This document shows positions 11,201-21,730 of a DNA stretch of 64,000 nucleotides, one piece after another. Numbering within the stretch: the stretch's first letter is position 1; every line of letters begins with the position of its first letter. A model generated the notes under the pieces. The model searched no databases, was not told the origin of the DNA, and saw nothing but the letters and a program-made list of their open reading frames with translations. The translations under genes were made by a program, and so were the position numbers. This DNA is from Ephydatia muelleri (lineage: Eukaryota; Porifera; Demospongiae; Spongillida; Spongillidae): NCBI GenBank assembly GCA_013339895.1, contig JABACO010000008.1, positions 5,291,270-5,355,269 on the forward strand, given 5' to 3'.

Positions 11201-11912
11201 AATGAAGGCCCTTTTGTCAAAGAGCTAGACATGGCTTTACAGTCCATTGGTGTTCATCGGCAGCAATACTTTGGTGGCACCTTTGTCGGTAACCATGTAC
11301 ACAAAACTCTTAAGGTAACAGAGGTAATAACACAAGATGTGTGCTACTAATTAACACTCTTCTAGCTCCCTAACATCAACACATTGTGCAGTGCTATTTG
11401 CAAATTGGCTGAAAGCAGCCTGCCTCAACAATCTGAAATGGTTGCAACCAGGACTATGATTTTTTTAAATGCATTTTCAAAGTTTGCAAAATGCCATTCA
11501 ATTTATGACCAAAACTTCATAGATGAGGCTCAAGTCCATGAACTAGGTAGGTAATACATCCGTTCTTCTGTATGTTCACTGTTGTCATTACAATGTGTTT
11601 TAAACAGAACAATCTGTGCAGGAGTTCATGGAGCTCTTTCGGACAAACTTTCCAAAGGGCACAATACCCATTAAGATGCACATGGTTGAGGACCATGCTG
11701 TGCAGTGGGCAAGGTCTACTTATGTTGGATTCGGCCTACTTGGGGAGCAGGGTGCTGAATCTGTACATGCTAAGTTTAACAATTTAGCTAGAGCGTATAG
11801 TGCCATAAAGGGCAAGGTACATCAGTTAGAATGCATAGTAGCAGAACATTTAGTTAGCATTGCACCACACAATGTGGCAGCTATACCACCACCAAAGAAA
11901 AGGAAGAAGTAA
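8290..11912 (+). CDS. RAG1-like DDE transposase, 12 exons, 970 aa
   Basis: Exons: 8290-8344, 8502-8794, 8844-9422, 9487-9773, 9831-10037, 10094-10339, 10402-10478, 10532-10734, 10785-11099, 11150-11314, 11366-11546, 11608-11912. All introns are GT..AG and the 2913-nt frame is open. Residues 31-118 hold CRVC, IHPESMCKCC and W107..H110..ECKMC, matching the RAG1 N-terminal zinc region. Residues 189-228 are a RING (CPLC..CAQC..CPCC; the usual His is Thr). A CVSC..HEC finger follows. In the core, D497 (GGDKGGG), D567 (CGDYEF) and E920 (EQGAES) fit RAG1 D600, D708, E962. C586/C589 and H894/H899 fit zinc ligands C727/C730 and H937/H942. D567 to C586 is 19 residues, as in RAG1; H899 to E920 is 21 against 20. 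The C-terminus is basic (PPPKKRKK). It is probably the element's own nuclear transposase. Motif matches are from memory, not a search. Confidence 0.92.
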
Positions 11913-13173
11913 ATGATGACAGTCAAACCATTATACATATATGTCCTTTGAATCATCAATGAACATGAAAAGTCGGAGACAAAATAATGCTTGCATATAT
12001 AGTTACTCATACAACAAATCTCACCCGTAAAAATGGCGCTTTTCCAGAAGCTTGAAAACCACTTCAGAAAATTCGTCCGTCTTGGTCTTGGTAAGAAAGA
12101 GGTAGCACTTTCTATGTACCTTAGCGTGAATGTTAAGCTGGAGCCTAGTCAACTTCCAGAGGGTAGGTATCATATATCATGCCCACGAGGTCCGTATAAG
12201 CAGATCGAAGGTCGATTGTTTTCGAACGCCAAAACTGTCAGTCGCTGCATGTAGATCACGTGGTTTATGATGTTTTATAAAGGTTAGAGGTGATTCTCAA
12301 CTACAATATGGATTTTAGGTGTTCATTGTACTTCTTGTACTTTATGTACAACACATTCCAAAGGGCAACGGTTGTCTGGCTCGTTGCTATGTGACTACCG
12401 GAACATTTCAAAATTTTGGGGCGTAGGGCCTAATTTCCACAATTTCAATGAGAGCAAACAGCCGTGACGCGTAGGACCAATATTTGAAGTTTTTGTCATC
12501 CATTTCTCTACTGTTGTTTGATGTGTCTACCATGCTTAATTTACCAATTGACAATTCATTTTTTTTTATCACGCTCTTGGTTACACGATGCAAAAAACAG
12601 GATGCGGTTCTTAAAAATGCATTATGCGTACAATTTAATTGTCCCAGAAAAAAGTATGACAAGTATAACTTTTATTGGATGTTTTTTTAAGCTTGATGTG
12701 TGTGCTACTTAATGCATTCGATGGCAGTTGTCTAACTCTAAGCGATTTAGCCATTTGTGCTGAAAATACACTGTGCGTTTTGTCCATTCACTTGGCTATT
12801 CCAAGACACGCGACTGACAAATACGTATTGTTCATACGCTTGTGGAGCTAGCAAATTCTAAATGTAATTTTTTTATTTTCCTAGTGCCAAAGACCTGTCT
12901 CACTATCCCCAATGTTTTGAACGTCGTTCTGATCTTTCCAACATTACTTGTTGGTACTTGAAGTTGCAAGACGTATCTATTGGCAATCCAGTATGACTGT
13001 ATTTGACAGTACAATTGTTTGAAGAATAGCAAGGAAGTACCAGTATATTCATAATTACTAACCATTTTTACAGTACAATGAGTTTTTGGTTTGTTCTCTG
13101 TTCATATGGGTTTGCAAAAAATTAATTTTAACATGCGTCCTACGCGTAGGACCATCGTCCTACGCGTAGGACG
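11913..13173. other. 3' region of the RAG1-like element
   Basis: AT-rich sequence after the transposase stop. No second long gene, and no kelch (RAG2-like) repeats on either strand. Contains one short possible ORF (12033-12254), the internal inverted subterminal copy at 12456-12478, and the CCTACGCGTAGG palindromes near the right end. Confidence 0.7.
12033..12254 (+). CDS. Short hypothetical ORF in the RAG1-like element
   Basis: A 73-codon ORF beginning MALFQKLENHFRKFVRLG. It is basic and has no family I recognise. It lies 120 bases after the transposase stop. It could be a first exon of an accessory protein or chance; there is no clear splice partner. Confidence 0.2.
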   Translation: MALFQKLENHFRKFVRLGLGKKEVALSMYLSVNVKLEPSQLPEGRYHISCPRGPYKQIEGRLFSNAKTVSRCM

Positions 13174-13188
13174 TCTGGAGATTAAAGG

Positions 13189-13192
13189 TTAA
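13189..13192. repeat. TTAA target-site duplication, right
   Basis: Right copy of the duplication, followed by TTCTTGAGGATAC exactly as in the empty sites at 32064 and 50876. Confidence 0.95.
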
Positions 13193-14199
13193 TTCTTGAG
13201 GATACGTGTAGCTGTGCAAGTATACATAGCTGCACATACTTAGGGAGGAGTATCATATAGTAGTCTGGACTCAAAATACTGTAGTTGTGGCAACATTCTT
13301 GCTTAAATATGTTATGTGCGTATGTGAGATTTAAATGTTTGCACCTGTACGCTTAAGACAGAAAAGGGTACATGTGTTTGGTGCAGAAAGTAAAGAACCA
13401 TTTGATATCTTCGAGTGCAAGATTGCACAACGAAGCATAGCAGAGATGATTTATATCTAGGCTTTATCTTAAATATACTAAAGTGCATAATCATGATTGT
13501 GTTGACACAGAGATGACCAGCACAGACATCTAGTTGCACATCAATGCCCTGATGACCCGAAATCCACATGGCTCTCATCTTGCACACTCATTCTGACATA
13601 TTCGGACGTGGTCGTAGCTTCGTAATCTTTTGTTTTGACTTTCATTCGATTCCTGCAATCATTTAAAACATTAGCAGTTCTGCTGTAGCAGGAGGTCAGG
13701 TCTTTCAGCAAAAGATTTCGAATTTTTGGAGAATTGAAGATGTAAAGGATTGCATTGCCCCAACCTTGTCCACCATCTCCAATGGCCTGGGGAAGAGAAT
13801 TGAGGGCGTAATTATGAAATGCCAAAATTTCAAATTCACCTCCCTGGAAAAATACATGTACATGTATGTCACAAATCACCTCGTGAGCAAACTAATTTTA
13901 CAGCTAATCAGGATGGTGTGAAATCCTGTGACAGATCAAATTGTAACAACAAGAAAACAATGGACAGGCAAAGTGAAAGCAAACAAGAATCCTAGAATTA
14001 ATTATGCCCAAAGTGTGACATCACACACCATATGTCTTTTGATATCATGAAATAGCATTCAGCCTCGAAACAATTTGACAGTTGTGAATGACACTTCTAG
14101 ATACACCTATCTCAATTCTGACGCAAGGACTCTAAAACATGCACCAATGACGACGTCCATGCACCTGTGCAACGTGACAATTACAATTGTTACTTTAAA

Positions 14200-14340
14200 C
14201 CAAGGAGTGGGGGTTAGAAAGGGGGGGGGGTTGGGGTGGGGGGAGACACGGAATAAAAGTGGTAGACACATCACATTCCGAACACATCACCAACTACTCA
14301 CTACAATACTAGCAACTAAGTAGTGGACAAATTTATGTCG
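14200..14340. other. G-rich tract in GPR157 intron 2
   Basis: Intron 2 (13844-14971) is duplicated at 32723-33878 and 51526-52602. It contains a G-rich run near 14215-14245 that varies in length between copies and otherwise shows nothing coding. Confidence 0.5.
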
Positions 14341-15279
14341 TACGGAGAAGTTCTGGAGACAAAACAGCAACACACCAATTATTGATTGAAGATTTGTACT
14401 TGCCTTCAGCTTTGAGCCTTTGGTGTTGTGATGCTGTTTGACATCTTTTGCTGCACATGCAACGATTCTAGCTATAGTGCAGTGTGCTGTATGCCACTAG
14501 ACGAGTGCTAATTTGCATGCAATCAAAATGTCTATAATCATAATGCATTATGATCATATAGACACAGATTGCATGCAAACAGTAGCTACAAATTGCTGTA
14601 ATTTGCTCAAATGTACATTTCTATTGAGTAAAAACCCCTTCGAAACAATAACTTATTATCAACTTCGCACAAAAATGGGCTTTACTGCTGCCACCAAATT
14701 AAACTTGGGGCCTCATAACGATCTAGCACCTTGCAAAGATAATTGCTCTCTTGATGAGCGCTAAGATGTGTGTTTTCTGCCCCTCCCCCACTTCAAAATC
14801 ATGGTACCATCTGTATGACAGGACAATGTCCATTACCATAAAATGCCTGTGCAAAATGAATGCATGCATAAAGATTGGGACGCAATACTTCTTTTTAACG
14901 TATCAATGGTACCAAAGCTCTTGAGCTGCATTGACAAGGTGGTGAAAAACAAAACTATGTGATATGCTCACCTGTAGAAACCTAAGAGCTGAAAGGACTC
15001 CTAATAAGGCGGGGCTGTTGGTACAGAAATAATTGCTGTACACCTCTGTGAAGATGAACTCCAGGGTGCCCCATATGCGCAGAAGAATGAAGACGATGGG
15101 GATGAAAAGCAACTTCCTGTCCACCTGCTGGATCATGGCTACTTTGGCTTGATCCCGGGACTGCAATGTGCCCTGACAAAGGGAAAAAAGAGACTTAACT
15201 ATAAAAACATGAATGCATAGTCACAATAATACTAATACCATAATAAATATAATAAAATAATTAACAATACAGAATAAAA

Positions 15280-15281
<2 letters not shown>

Positions 15282-15341
<60 letters not shown>

Positions 15342-15479
15342 CACACATACACAAACACACACATACACACACACAACACACACACACAACACACACACAT
15401 ACACATACACACAACACACACACATACACACACACACATACACACACACACACACACATACACACACACACACACACAC
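15282..15479. repeat. (CA)n compound microsatellite
   Basis: CA tract with scattered ACAC/ATAC interruptions in GPR157 intron 1. Homologous tracts are at 34170-34222 and 55563-55731. Long ORFs across it are artefacts. Confidence 0.9.
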
Positions 15480-16370
15480 TCAAAGGAAGTCCAGCACCCA
15501 TCATCCCTGTACCACTTCTCCACTGCATACATTAGTATGACATTATACATACACACTAACTATTGTACATAATGAGTTGGCCAGTATTTATGTATTCGGC
15601 CCATCGAAATAATATTATTGTAATACTGTAATATTATAATTATACAATTTTATTATTAAAATTACATGAACAGAAACAGCTGAGTAATTTACACAAAGTC
15701 AGTTAAATCACCCCTACCAACAGATAATTTTAAAAAGGGTCTAGCGTTTTGGTGCATCAAAGTGATGCCCAAACGAGAGTACATGCTGGCTTTGATTGCT
15801 ACAAAGTCTGTACTGAGAGCTTTTGAGTCACACGACTGATTGCTACATGAACCACCATAAATCTCGAGGGACACACACATCCACCCTCTGCTGGTTAATG
15901 CTACATCATTGCTGTCATGCTACTGTTAAATAAAACTAAATATAAGAACTCACATCTTTTTGAATGCGCAGCCTGATACTAGTAGAGACAAACAGTACCA
16001 GCGCCACCACGTAGGTAGTGATTTCTAGGAACTTCCCGCCCACCATGATCATTGCGATACGTACAGTGTTGTCCCCGATCACGCCTATGAAGCACCAGTT
16101 GGCCGAGGCCACGGGGGCGTATCCTAGCACGTCCGTGGCCAGCATGACGAAGATCACGACGGTGGGCAAGCCCCAGGCGACCACGTGATACAGGGGCACC
16201 AACTGCTGCGCCAGACGTATGCCGTTTTCGACGACGGTCGTATGGAGGTAAATCGCGAGTATGAGGGTCCACAAGAAGGACATCATGGACGAGCTTGTTG
16301 TCAGAAAGCTCTGTATCTTGCACACGGGAGTGAACAGGTTGTTGCACAGTTCGACTTTCGTCGACTCCGG

Positions 16371-16530
16371 TGTCATAGGGTATACGGTCCGGCCCAATTT
16401 TCGGTCCGGCGGACCGTATTCCCTTAGGGAATACGGTCCCCCCCCCGGACCCAACTCCCTAGGGAATACGGTCCGTCTAAAAAATTGTACATCCAGGGAA
16501 TACAGTCCGGGGGAGGAGGCGGACTCAATT
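16371..16530. repeat. Left TIR and GGGAATACGGTCC iterons
   Basis: The TIR and adjoining bases are built from repeated GGGAATACGGTCC and its complement, with variants such as GGGAATACAGTCC and GGACCCAACTCCC. Pairs of these are themselves palindromic (CCCTTAGGG, CCCTAGGG centres), giving stacked hairpins. Confidence 0.9.
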
Positions 16531-16840
16531 CCCTGATAGAATGGAGATTTGATTTTGACGACCCAGTTTATAGCGTGTATAATTAAAAAGAGAAATCGAT
16601 TCTCACCGAAATCGACAAGCACAGGACAGAAGTTCTAATTGATAATGAACGTAAAAGGAGAAATCGATTCTCATCGAAATCGCAACCGTTATGAAAACAA
16701 TTTAAACACAGGACAGAAGTTCAAATTGATAATGTCATAATGAAAACAATTTAAAACCAAGACAGAAGTTCTTTCACGACATCATGTAATTTATAATGAA
16801 AGCAATTTAAACTCAAACAGAAGTTATATAATGAAACCAA

Positions 16841-17068
16841 GATAGAAGTTCTTTCACGACATCAGATGTTTAATGTAATGAATAGCTGATTGTTCGTACG
16901 ATGTTTCTGGACTGTGGTTCACCAGACAGAATTTATATAATGAAAGCAATTTAAACTCAAGACAGAAGTTATATTATGAAACCAAGATAGAAGTTCTTTC
17001 ACGACATCAGATGTTTAATGTAATGAATAGCTGATTGTTCACACGATGTTTCTGGACTGTGGTTCATC
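16841..17068. repeat. Direct repeat inside the CCGG element
   Basis: A block from AGATAGAAGTTCTTTCACGA to GTTTCTGGACTGTGGTTCA occurs twice (about 16840-16921 and 16985-17066). Shorter relatives (ACAGAAGTT with GAAAGCAATTTAAAC) occur from 16625 onward. Confidence 0.8.
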
Positions 17069-17153
17069 CTTTGCAGGAGCGTGATCATTAGCTACAATGT
17101 AAAGAATAGCTAGATTCCTATTTGCCACCTCAAATGATTTTGACATCCTTTAC

Positions 17154-17252
17154 CTCAGGGTAGAGGACATCCCAAGCAAGGGTATTTGCTTGAGGGCCCT
17201 TAAAACCTTCATCTATTGCAATCCCGAACAAGAAGTGTTGGACTGCCTCTAC
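17154..17252 (-). other. Exon-like 99-bp segment inside the CCGG element
   Basis: On the minus strand a CACAG acceptor precedes 33 open codons (VEAVQHFLFGIAIDEGF and on), ending TACCCTGAG before GTAAAGG. Frame and both splice sites fit an exon, possibly from an autonomous relative or a captured gene. I do not recognise the peptide. Confidence 0.3.
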
Positions 17253-17259
17253 CTGTGCG

Positions 17260-18630
17260 ATAAAAAAACATAAGAATTTTTACAGTGCTCAGTCTCAGAC
17301 GTTCATAACATAACCTATACCATTCCACGGCCTTCTTGTTCTCAGTCTTAGTACATGTACGTGACGCGCATGCACGTGATTTAAGATATGTTTAATCTGC
17401 CTTTTGCAAACCATGCACCATGTATATTGACAGAACGTGTACCACAAATTTAGCTCGGCAATGTCATAATATTTTTAATTGGTGATGTAGGATATGTAGG
17501 CACCAATTTACTAAAAGTATGTAAATAAGGGATTCAGTTCGTATATTCTCGCAATTATCAAATATCATTTGACAAATGCTGTGCTTAATTGGTGCCTACA
17601 ATTCATAACCAATTTTATACATTTCATTTCTCTCATAGCTTGTCTGTGAGTGCATTTTTATATGTGTAGCCATGCAGCAATTACGATGGTTCATGTCGAA
17701 AGCTTTCATAGAACATATACTGACATGTGTGTACACTGGAACACATGGTTGGGATTTCATTTTTCATTTTGTAACCGAACACTATAGCTAGATGAGCCAA
17801 CATCGCTTGCGCGTCCTAATACCACTACGACTAGATATCCCCTATCACTGTAGCGTCTGCTAGTATCGGTCAGGTAGGATCTTGATGCAACTGAACTAAC
17901 AGGCATACTGTTGGGGTGGATCACTGAACCCCAATCTTTCCTTCTACTGTCCCCTGTATAGATTCCTGAATCATGGGCGGGATAAACTGTATGGTGTGGT
18001 GCAAGGTGCTAATTAAGACTTGTTATTCGTGTACTTTATACGTATAAGTGGTATAGAAGCCGTACTATGGTATGGGCATAAAAATTATTGAGCAATTCTG
18101 TACATAGTGTTTTCACCCTCTGGAGGCATGGAAAGAGAAGCGAGTAAGTTCTATACAGGCGCCGCGTGAGGATTGATATCGACGATTGAACGGATTCGTA
18201 GCTGTATTTAATTATCACAGGTACAGGTAAGATTACAATACTATTTGCAGTTAATCGTTTCATGACCGTTACCCCGGTAGCGCTCTACTCAGTTTGGTCT
18301 ATTAAACGCTCCTTCCTTACTTCGCAATCAATGAACAGACTACGGTGAACTGACGAGTGTGTTGGTCACTTAGATTAGCGATAACATGAATTGCTGTGTT
18401 TTCTGGCAGTCTAAGTTTCTACTCGGCTCTAAACTAGTTGCGTCAGGTCATGTTGCAAACCCATATACCAAGACTTATGTTCATCTGGTCCCATGGGTAC
18501 TAGTAATAGGGGGAGGATGTAAAACTGTGTGTTTCAAAGGTGCATTCTTACTAATGCACAACTCTCGGAGGAAGACTGGTGACAATGTGTTTCTATTGGA
18601 GAGAATCTGTGTGTTAATCTAAGGTCAATG
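17260..18630. other. Non-coding interior of the CCGG element
   Basis: AT-rich sequence with no supported ORF or RNA gene. Contains a repeated AATTGGTG..GTAGGCACCAATT motif near 17479-17600. Confidence 0.5.
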
Positions 18631-18639
18631 TACATGTAT

Positions 18640-18895
18640 CATGTGTGTTTGCACTTACTCTCAGATGATATATCCATTCTTATAGGGTGTAGATGCACAC
18701 CTCTCCAAGGTGATTGGAGACCATGCATGTATTCTCATAGGTCAGTGTGCTTGCACTTACCCTCAGATGACATACACCTGTATGTATATGCACCTCTAAG
18801 ACAGGGTTTGGCGACTGTGTGTTTCTACTGGAGGGAATCAATTTATTTAAGGTCAGTGTGTTTGCACTTACATGTACCCTCAGATGACGAAATGT
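18640..18895. repeat. ~105-bp tandem repeat, about 2.5 units
   Basis: Units contain GTGTG(T/C)TTGCACTTAC, CCTCAGATGA and a CACCTCT stretch, at about 18645, 18748 and 18857, with substitutions between units. Confidence 0.7.
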
Positions 18896-19189
18896 AGGCA
18901 CGTCTTTTTAACATGCACACAAAGACAAGCCAGACAGCTTAAAGACATGTGAGGATATAACAAAGAGATGCTGTCCCTACAAGATATGTGATTTTTCATA
19001 AAACCTACACAAAGACATCCAGCCCATACAACACCACTAAAACAGCAAGTTTTTATTGTAATCCTCAACTTCCATGTGCATGGCTTTTATCATATACAGC
19101 AACAAGTAGCTATCTTGCTAATGCTATTTGTCTAATACACAGTGACACTCGAGACTAAAAAGCAATATTAACGGATGCCGCCAAGCTTA

Positions 19190-19745
19190 TATATCTGTCT
19201 GTGAAATTCACTTTTTGGCTGATTTTACAGGTACGAAATTGAGTACACTCAATGTATCAGCATGTCTCTTATGTTCATTTGACTAGTATCCCCCACTCAT
19301 TCCTCTCTCATCCCATTTCTTTTTCTCCTCACACAGGACCTGGTGTATAGAGGAAGTATGCAGTCACACTTAGAGTGTGCCAGGTCGATTTAACCGCTAA
19401 TTAAGTACCAAGTTTTTGAGGGCCCATGCAGCTTAAAGCTATGTGTCCCTGTATCTCTTCTCATCTCCCTTCCTTTTCCTACCTCCTCCCCCTCTGCAGA
19501 AAATCTCTGGGCACACGAGCAGCGTTATTTGTCTGTGAAATTCACTTTTTATCATGTACATGATTGAAAAACACTTATGCATCATTCTCTAAACAATAAT
19601 GGCTGAAGTATTTTCTTTTTTACAGGTACGAAATTGAGATTTATCCAGTACCCTCATCTCTCTTATGTTCAGTTAACTATTATATATTTTTATTTCTTTA
19701 ATCTTTATTTCTACTTTGTTTGCACTACGATTTGATAATATAAAC
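19190..19745. repeat. Diverged direct repeat in the CCGG element
   Basis: TCTGTGAAATTCACTTTTT and ACAGGTACGAAATTGAG occur at 19195-19245 and again at 19530-19640, indicating an old internal duplication of about 330 bp. Confidence 0.55.
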
Positions 19746-19985
19746 AGTGCTGCATGTACAGTTGCCGACCTGCACGCGATCCTTTTCGAACCAAATGGAA
19801 AAATAGTAACAAGACAGACCGAAGAAAAAGGTTAATAAGTTTTTACAGAAGCTTCATACATTGGCGACCTGTGATCATTGTGGCTTTTGATTTTCGAACC
19901 AAATGTGCTATTACAAACCGAATTGAAACTGCATACATAGTTGACGACCTACAGCTTTTGCTTTTCGAACCAAATGTTACGTGCA
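19745..19985. repeat. ~85-bp tandem repeat, three units
   Basis: Three units share a GACGACCT-like word followed by TTTTCGAACCAAATG, near 19785, 19891 and 19958. It lies just inside the right TIR. Confidence 0.7.
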
Positions 19986-20009
19986 TGCAAGGGTTGGAAA
20001 TACATTTCA

Positions 20010-20202
20010 AACCAGGGAATACGGTCCGGGGGGGGACTCAGTTCCCTAGGGAATTGAGTCCGGTTAATTGGTTTTGTACAACCAGGGAACTCGGTCCGGG
20101 GGACCGTATTCCCTAGGGAGTTGGGTCCGGGGGGGACCGTATTCCCTAAGGGAATACGGTCCGCCGGACCGAAAATTGGGCCGGACCGTATACCCTATGA
20201 CA
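20010..20202. repeat. Right TIR and iterons
   Basis: Inverted counterpart of 16371-16530. The outer ~105 bp match the left TIR; the inner part has variants GGGAATTGAGTCC, GGGAACTCGGTCC and GGAGTTGGGTCC. Confidence 0.9.
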
Positions 20203-21730
20203 CCGGCATTGCGGTAACGTTCCCGTAGCTCGTGTACTGCAGGTAGTTCGAGGAACCCATGATGTAACCGAATCCAGTGACGAAGTCGGCGATGGCGAGG
20301 TAGGTGATGATGGCGCGCGAGCCGGAGCGTACGGCGGGCCAGCGCAAGTACACGTAGACAATGAGGACGCTGCCCATGCAGGAGAGGAGGCTCGAGAATA
20401 TGGCCACCACGCTTATCGCCCGGGCCGTGCTTCCGCCCCTGTCGCTGACATAACTGCAGGCGTCTGGAATATTCTCTCCAGGACAATACGATACAGACAT
20501 GGAGTGTGCTGAAACATTAAATAACACAACGCGTGACCTAGTGGGTGTCGCGTCAACGCACCGCACCTTTATAATTTTATATGGAATTCACTTTAATATT
20601 TATGATCTTGCGCCAATGCTAACCATACATGTCACACCATACCTCTAGCTTTGTACACTGTAGTACGTCAAGACACATCCATAATTGTGAATAATGTTGA
20701 TGAGTTTCTATATCACGTAACAGATACACCCCTTGTGCTAACAATGCGTTCTACCATGGATGTAGTTCAACTGCGCTCAGTGCCGTCAAGGGTAGACTGA
20801 AAACTTCAATTCCACGGCAGGACTGAACGTACCAATGAGAAACAAACACAAATACGTGAGTGCGACAAACCCCCCCCCCCAAAAAAAAAGAAGAAAAAAA
20901 AAGGCGAGCGAGGGATTATGGCGGGGAACATTTCCACGCCGCTTCGTCCATGGCCTGGAGCCGGTTCATCCTGTTACGCTGCCATCCCATCCACAGCAGC
21001 CCCAGCAGGATGCACGCGATGGACAGGACGTAGTAGCCGTCTACGTTGGTGACGCACTTCCCGCCAGCGGCCTCGCAAAGCTAGGGGTGACGGGGAGGGA
21101 GGAGGGTGGAAAAAGGGAGTAATTCTTACACAGCCATATCGCTGGATGCATCACTCGCCAAGTGTTACTGCATGGACAACTTTTGTCTATTAAAATAAGG
21201 TGATTGCAACAAATTAACATTCACATGTACTCATTGCCAGAAATTTCGGACATCGACCCATAACTCTGGCTAGGAATTGAATATCAAAATTCTACTTTCA
21301 CCGTTACAATAGTATATGTAAGGTAAGATTTATCAAAACATAAAAACAGCTAATTGTTAAATCAATTAAATAACGTTCTTTACGACAACAAATTTTATTT
21401 TAAGTACCTGTATGAGTAGAGAGTTATAATATCTATTTTAGTAGTTTCAATTCCGTGTATTGATTATTACGCATGCGCATTGCGGCAGCGTCATCGCGTT
21501 ACTAAAAATGGCTCTTACATCACTCCCGATGGGGACCAGATACCTGACTTTCTAGTCCCCAGACTCGTGTAGCCCCTCCTTCCATTCTGTTAACCGCCCA
21601 CCCCCCCCTCCCCCCCCCTCCGGTACGTTTCTTGAGTTCGAAGCTCTTTTCGTTATGATTCGTACGTGTACGTGTAGGCTCGCCACCTCATGGTAATGGC
21701 CATCTTTGGTTGAAACCGATATACGGACGT

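Larger units (their letters stand above)
8002..13188 (+). mobile_element. RAG1-like DNA transposon with TTAA duplication
   Basis: A 5187-bp insertion with ends CCTTTAATCTCCAGA (8002-8016) and TCTGGAGATTAAAGG (13174-13188), a perfect 15-bp TIR. TTAA is duplicated at both ends. Two segmental-duplication copies of the locus in this window have one TTAA and no insert, so boundaries are set to the base. Just inside both ends lies GTCCTACGCG: once on the left (8022-8031) and as two CCTACGCGTAGG palindromes on the right (13138-13172). A further inverted copy at about 12456-12478 matches 21 of 22 bases of the left subterminal region. The only substantial gene is the RAG1-like one. RAG/ProtoRAG and Transib elements usually give 5-bp GC-rich duplications, so TTAA is unexpected. 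An Aplysia transposon, N-RAG-TP, is reported to encode a RAG1 N-terminal-like protein and may be the nearest described relative. Confidence 0.95.
16371..20202. mobile_element. 3.83-kb element with ~105-bp TIR and CCGG duplication
   Basis: The insertion interrupts GPR157 copy 1 exon 1. Left flank ACTCCGG, right flank CCGGCATTGC; the intact copies read ACTCCGGCATTGC, so CCGG is duplicated (16367-16370 and 20203-20206). Ends start TGTCATAGGGTATACGGTCC and are inverted over about 105 bp with only small differences. A TGTNR terminus and 4-bp duplication fit Ginger-type DNA transposons, but no integrase-like transposase ORF is visible. It is therefore probably non-autonomous. The interior holds several short tandem repeats and one exon-like segment. 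Confidence 0.9.
13541..20500 (-). pseudogene. GPR157-like receptor copy 1, split by a transposon
   Basis: Exons in transcription order: exon 1 20500-20203, interrupted, then 16370-15954; exon 2 15172-14972; exon 3 13843-13541. The product is a seven-helix receptor of the GPR157/cAMP-receptor-like type. Exon 2 carries RKLLFIPIVFILLRIWGTLE (helix 6) and exon 3 carries the helix 7 segment QAIGDGGQGWGNAILYIF. A 3832-bp element sits in exon 1 after MPESTK-proximal codons; reading into it gives TAG within four codons (MPVS-stop). Apart from this insertion the three exons are open and have good splice sites, so the loss looks recent. Confidence 0.9.

Noticed and set aside
8002-13188. piggyBac or Kolobok assignment from the TTAA duplication
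   Set aside because: The only transposase-like gene has RAG1-type motifs and no piggyBac or THAP/Kolobok signature was seen. Kept open as a check rather than adopted.
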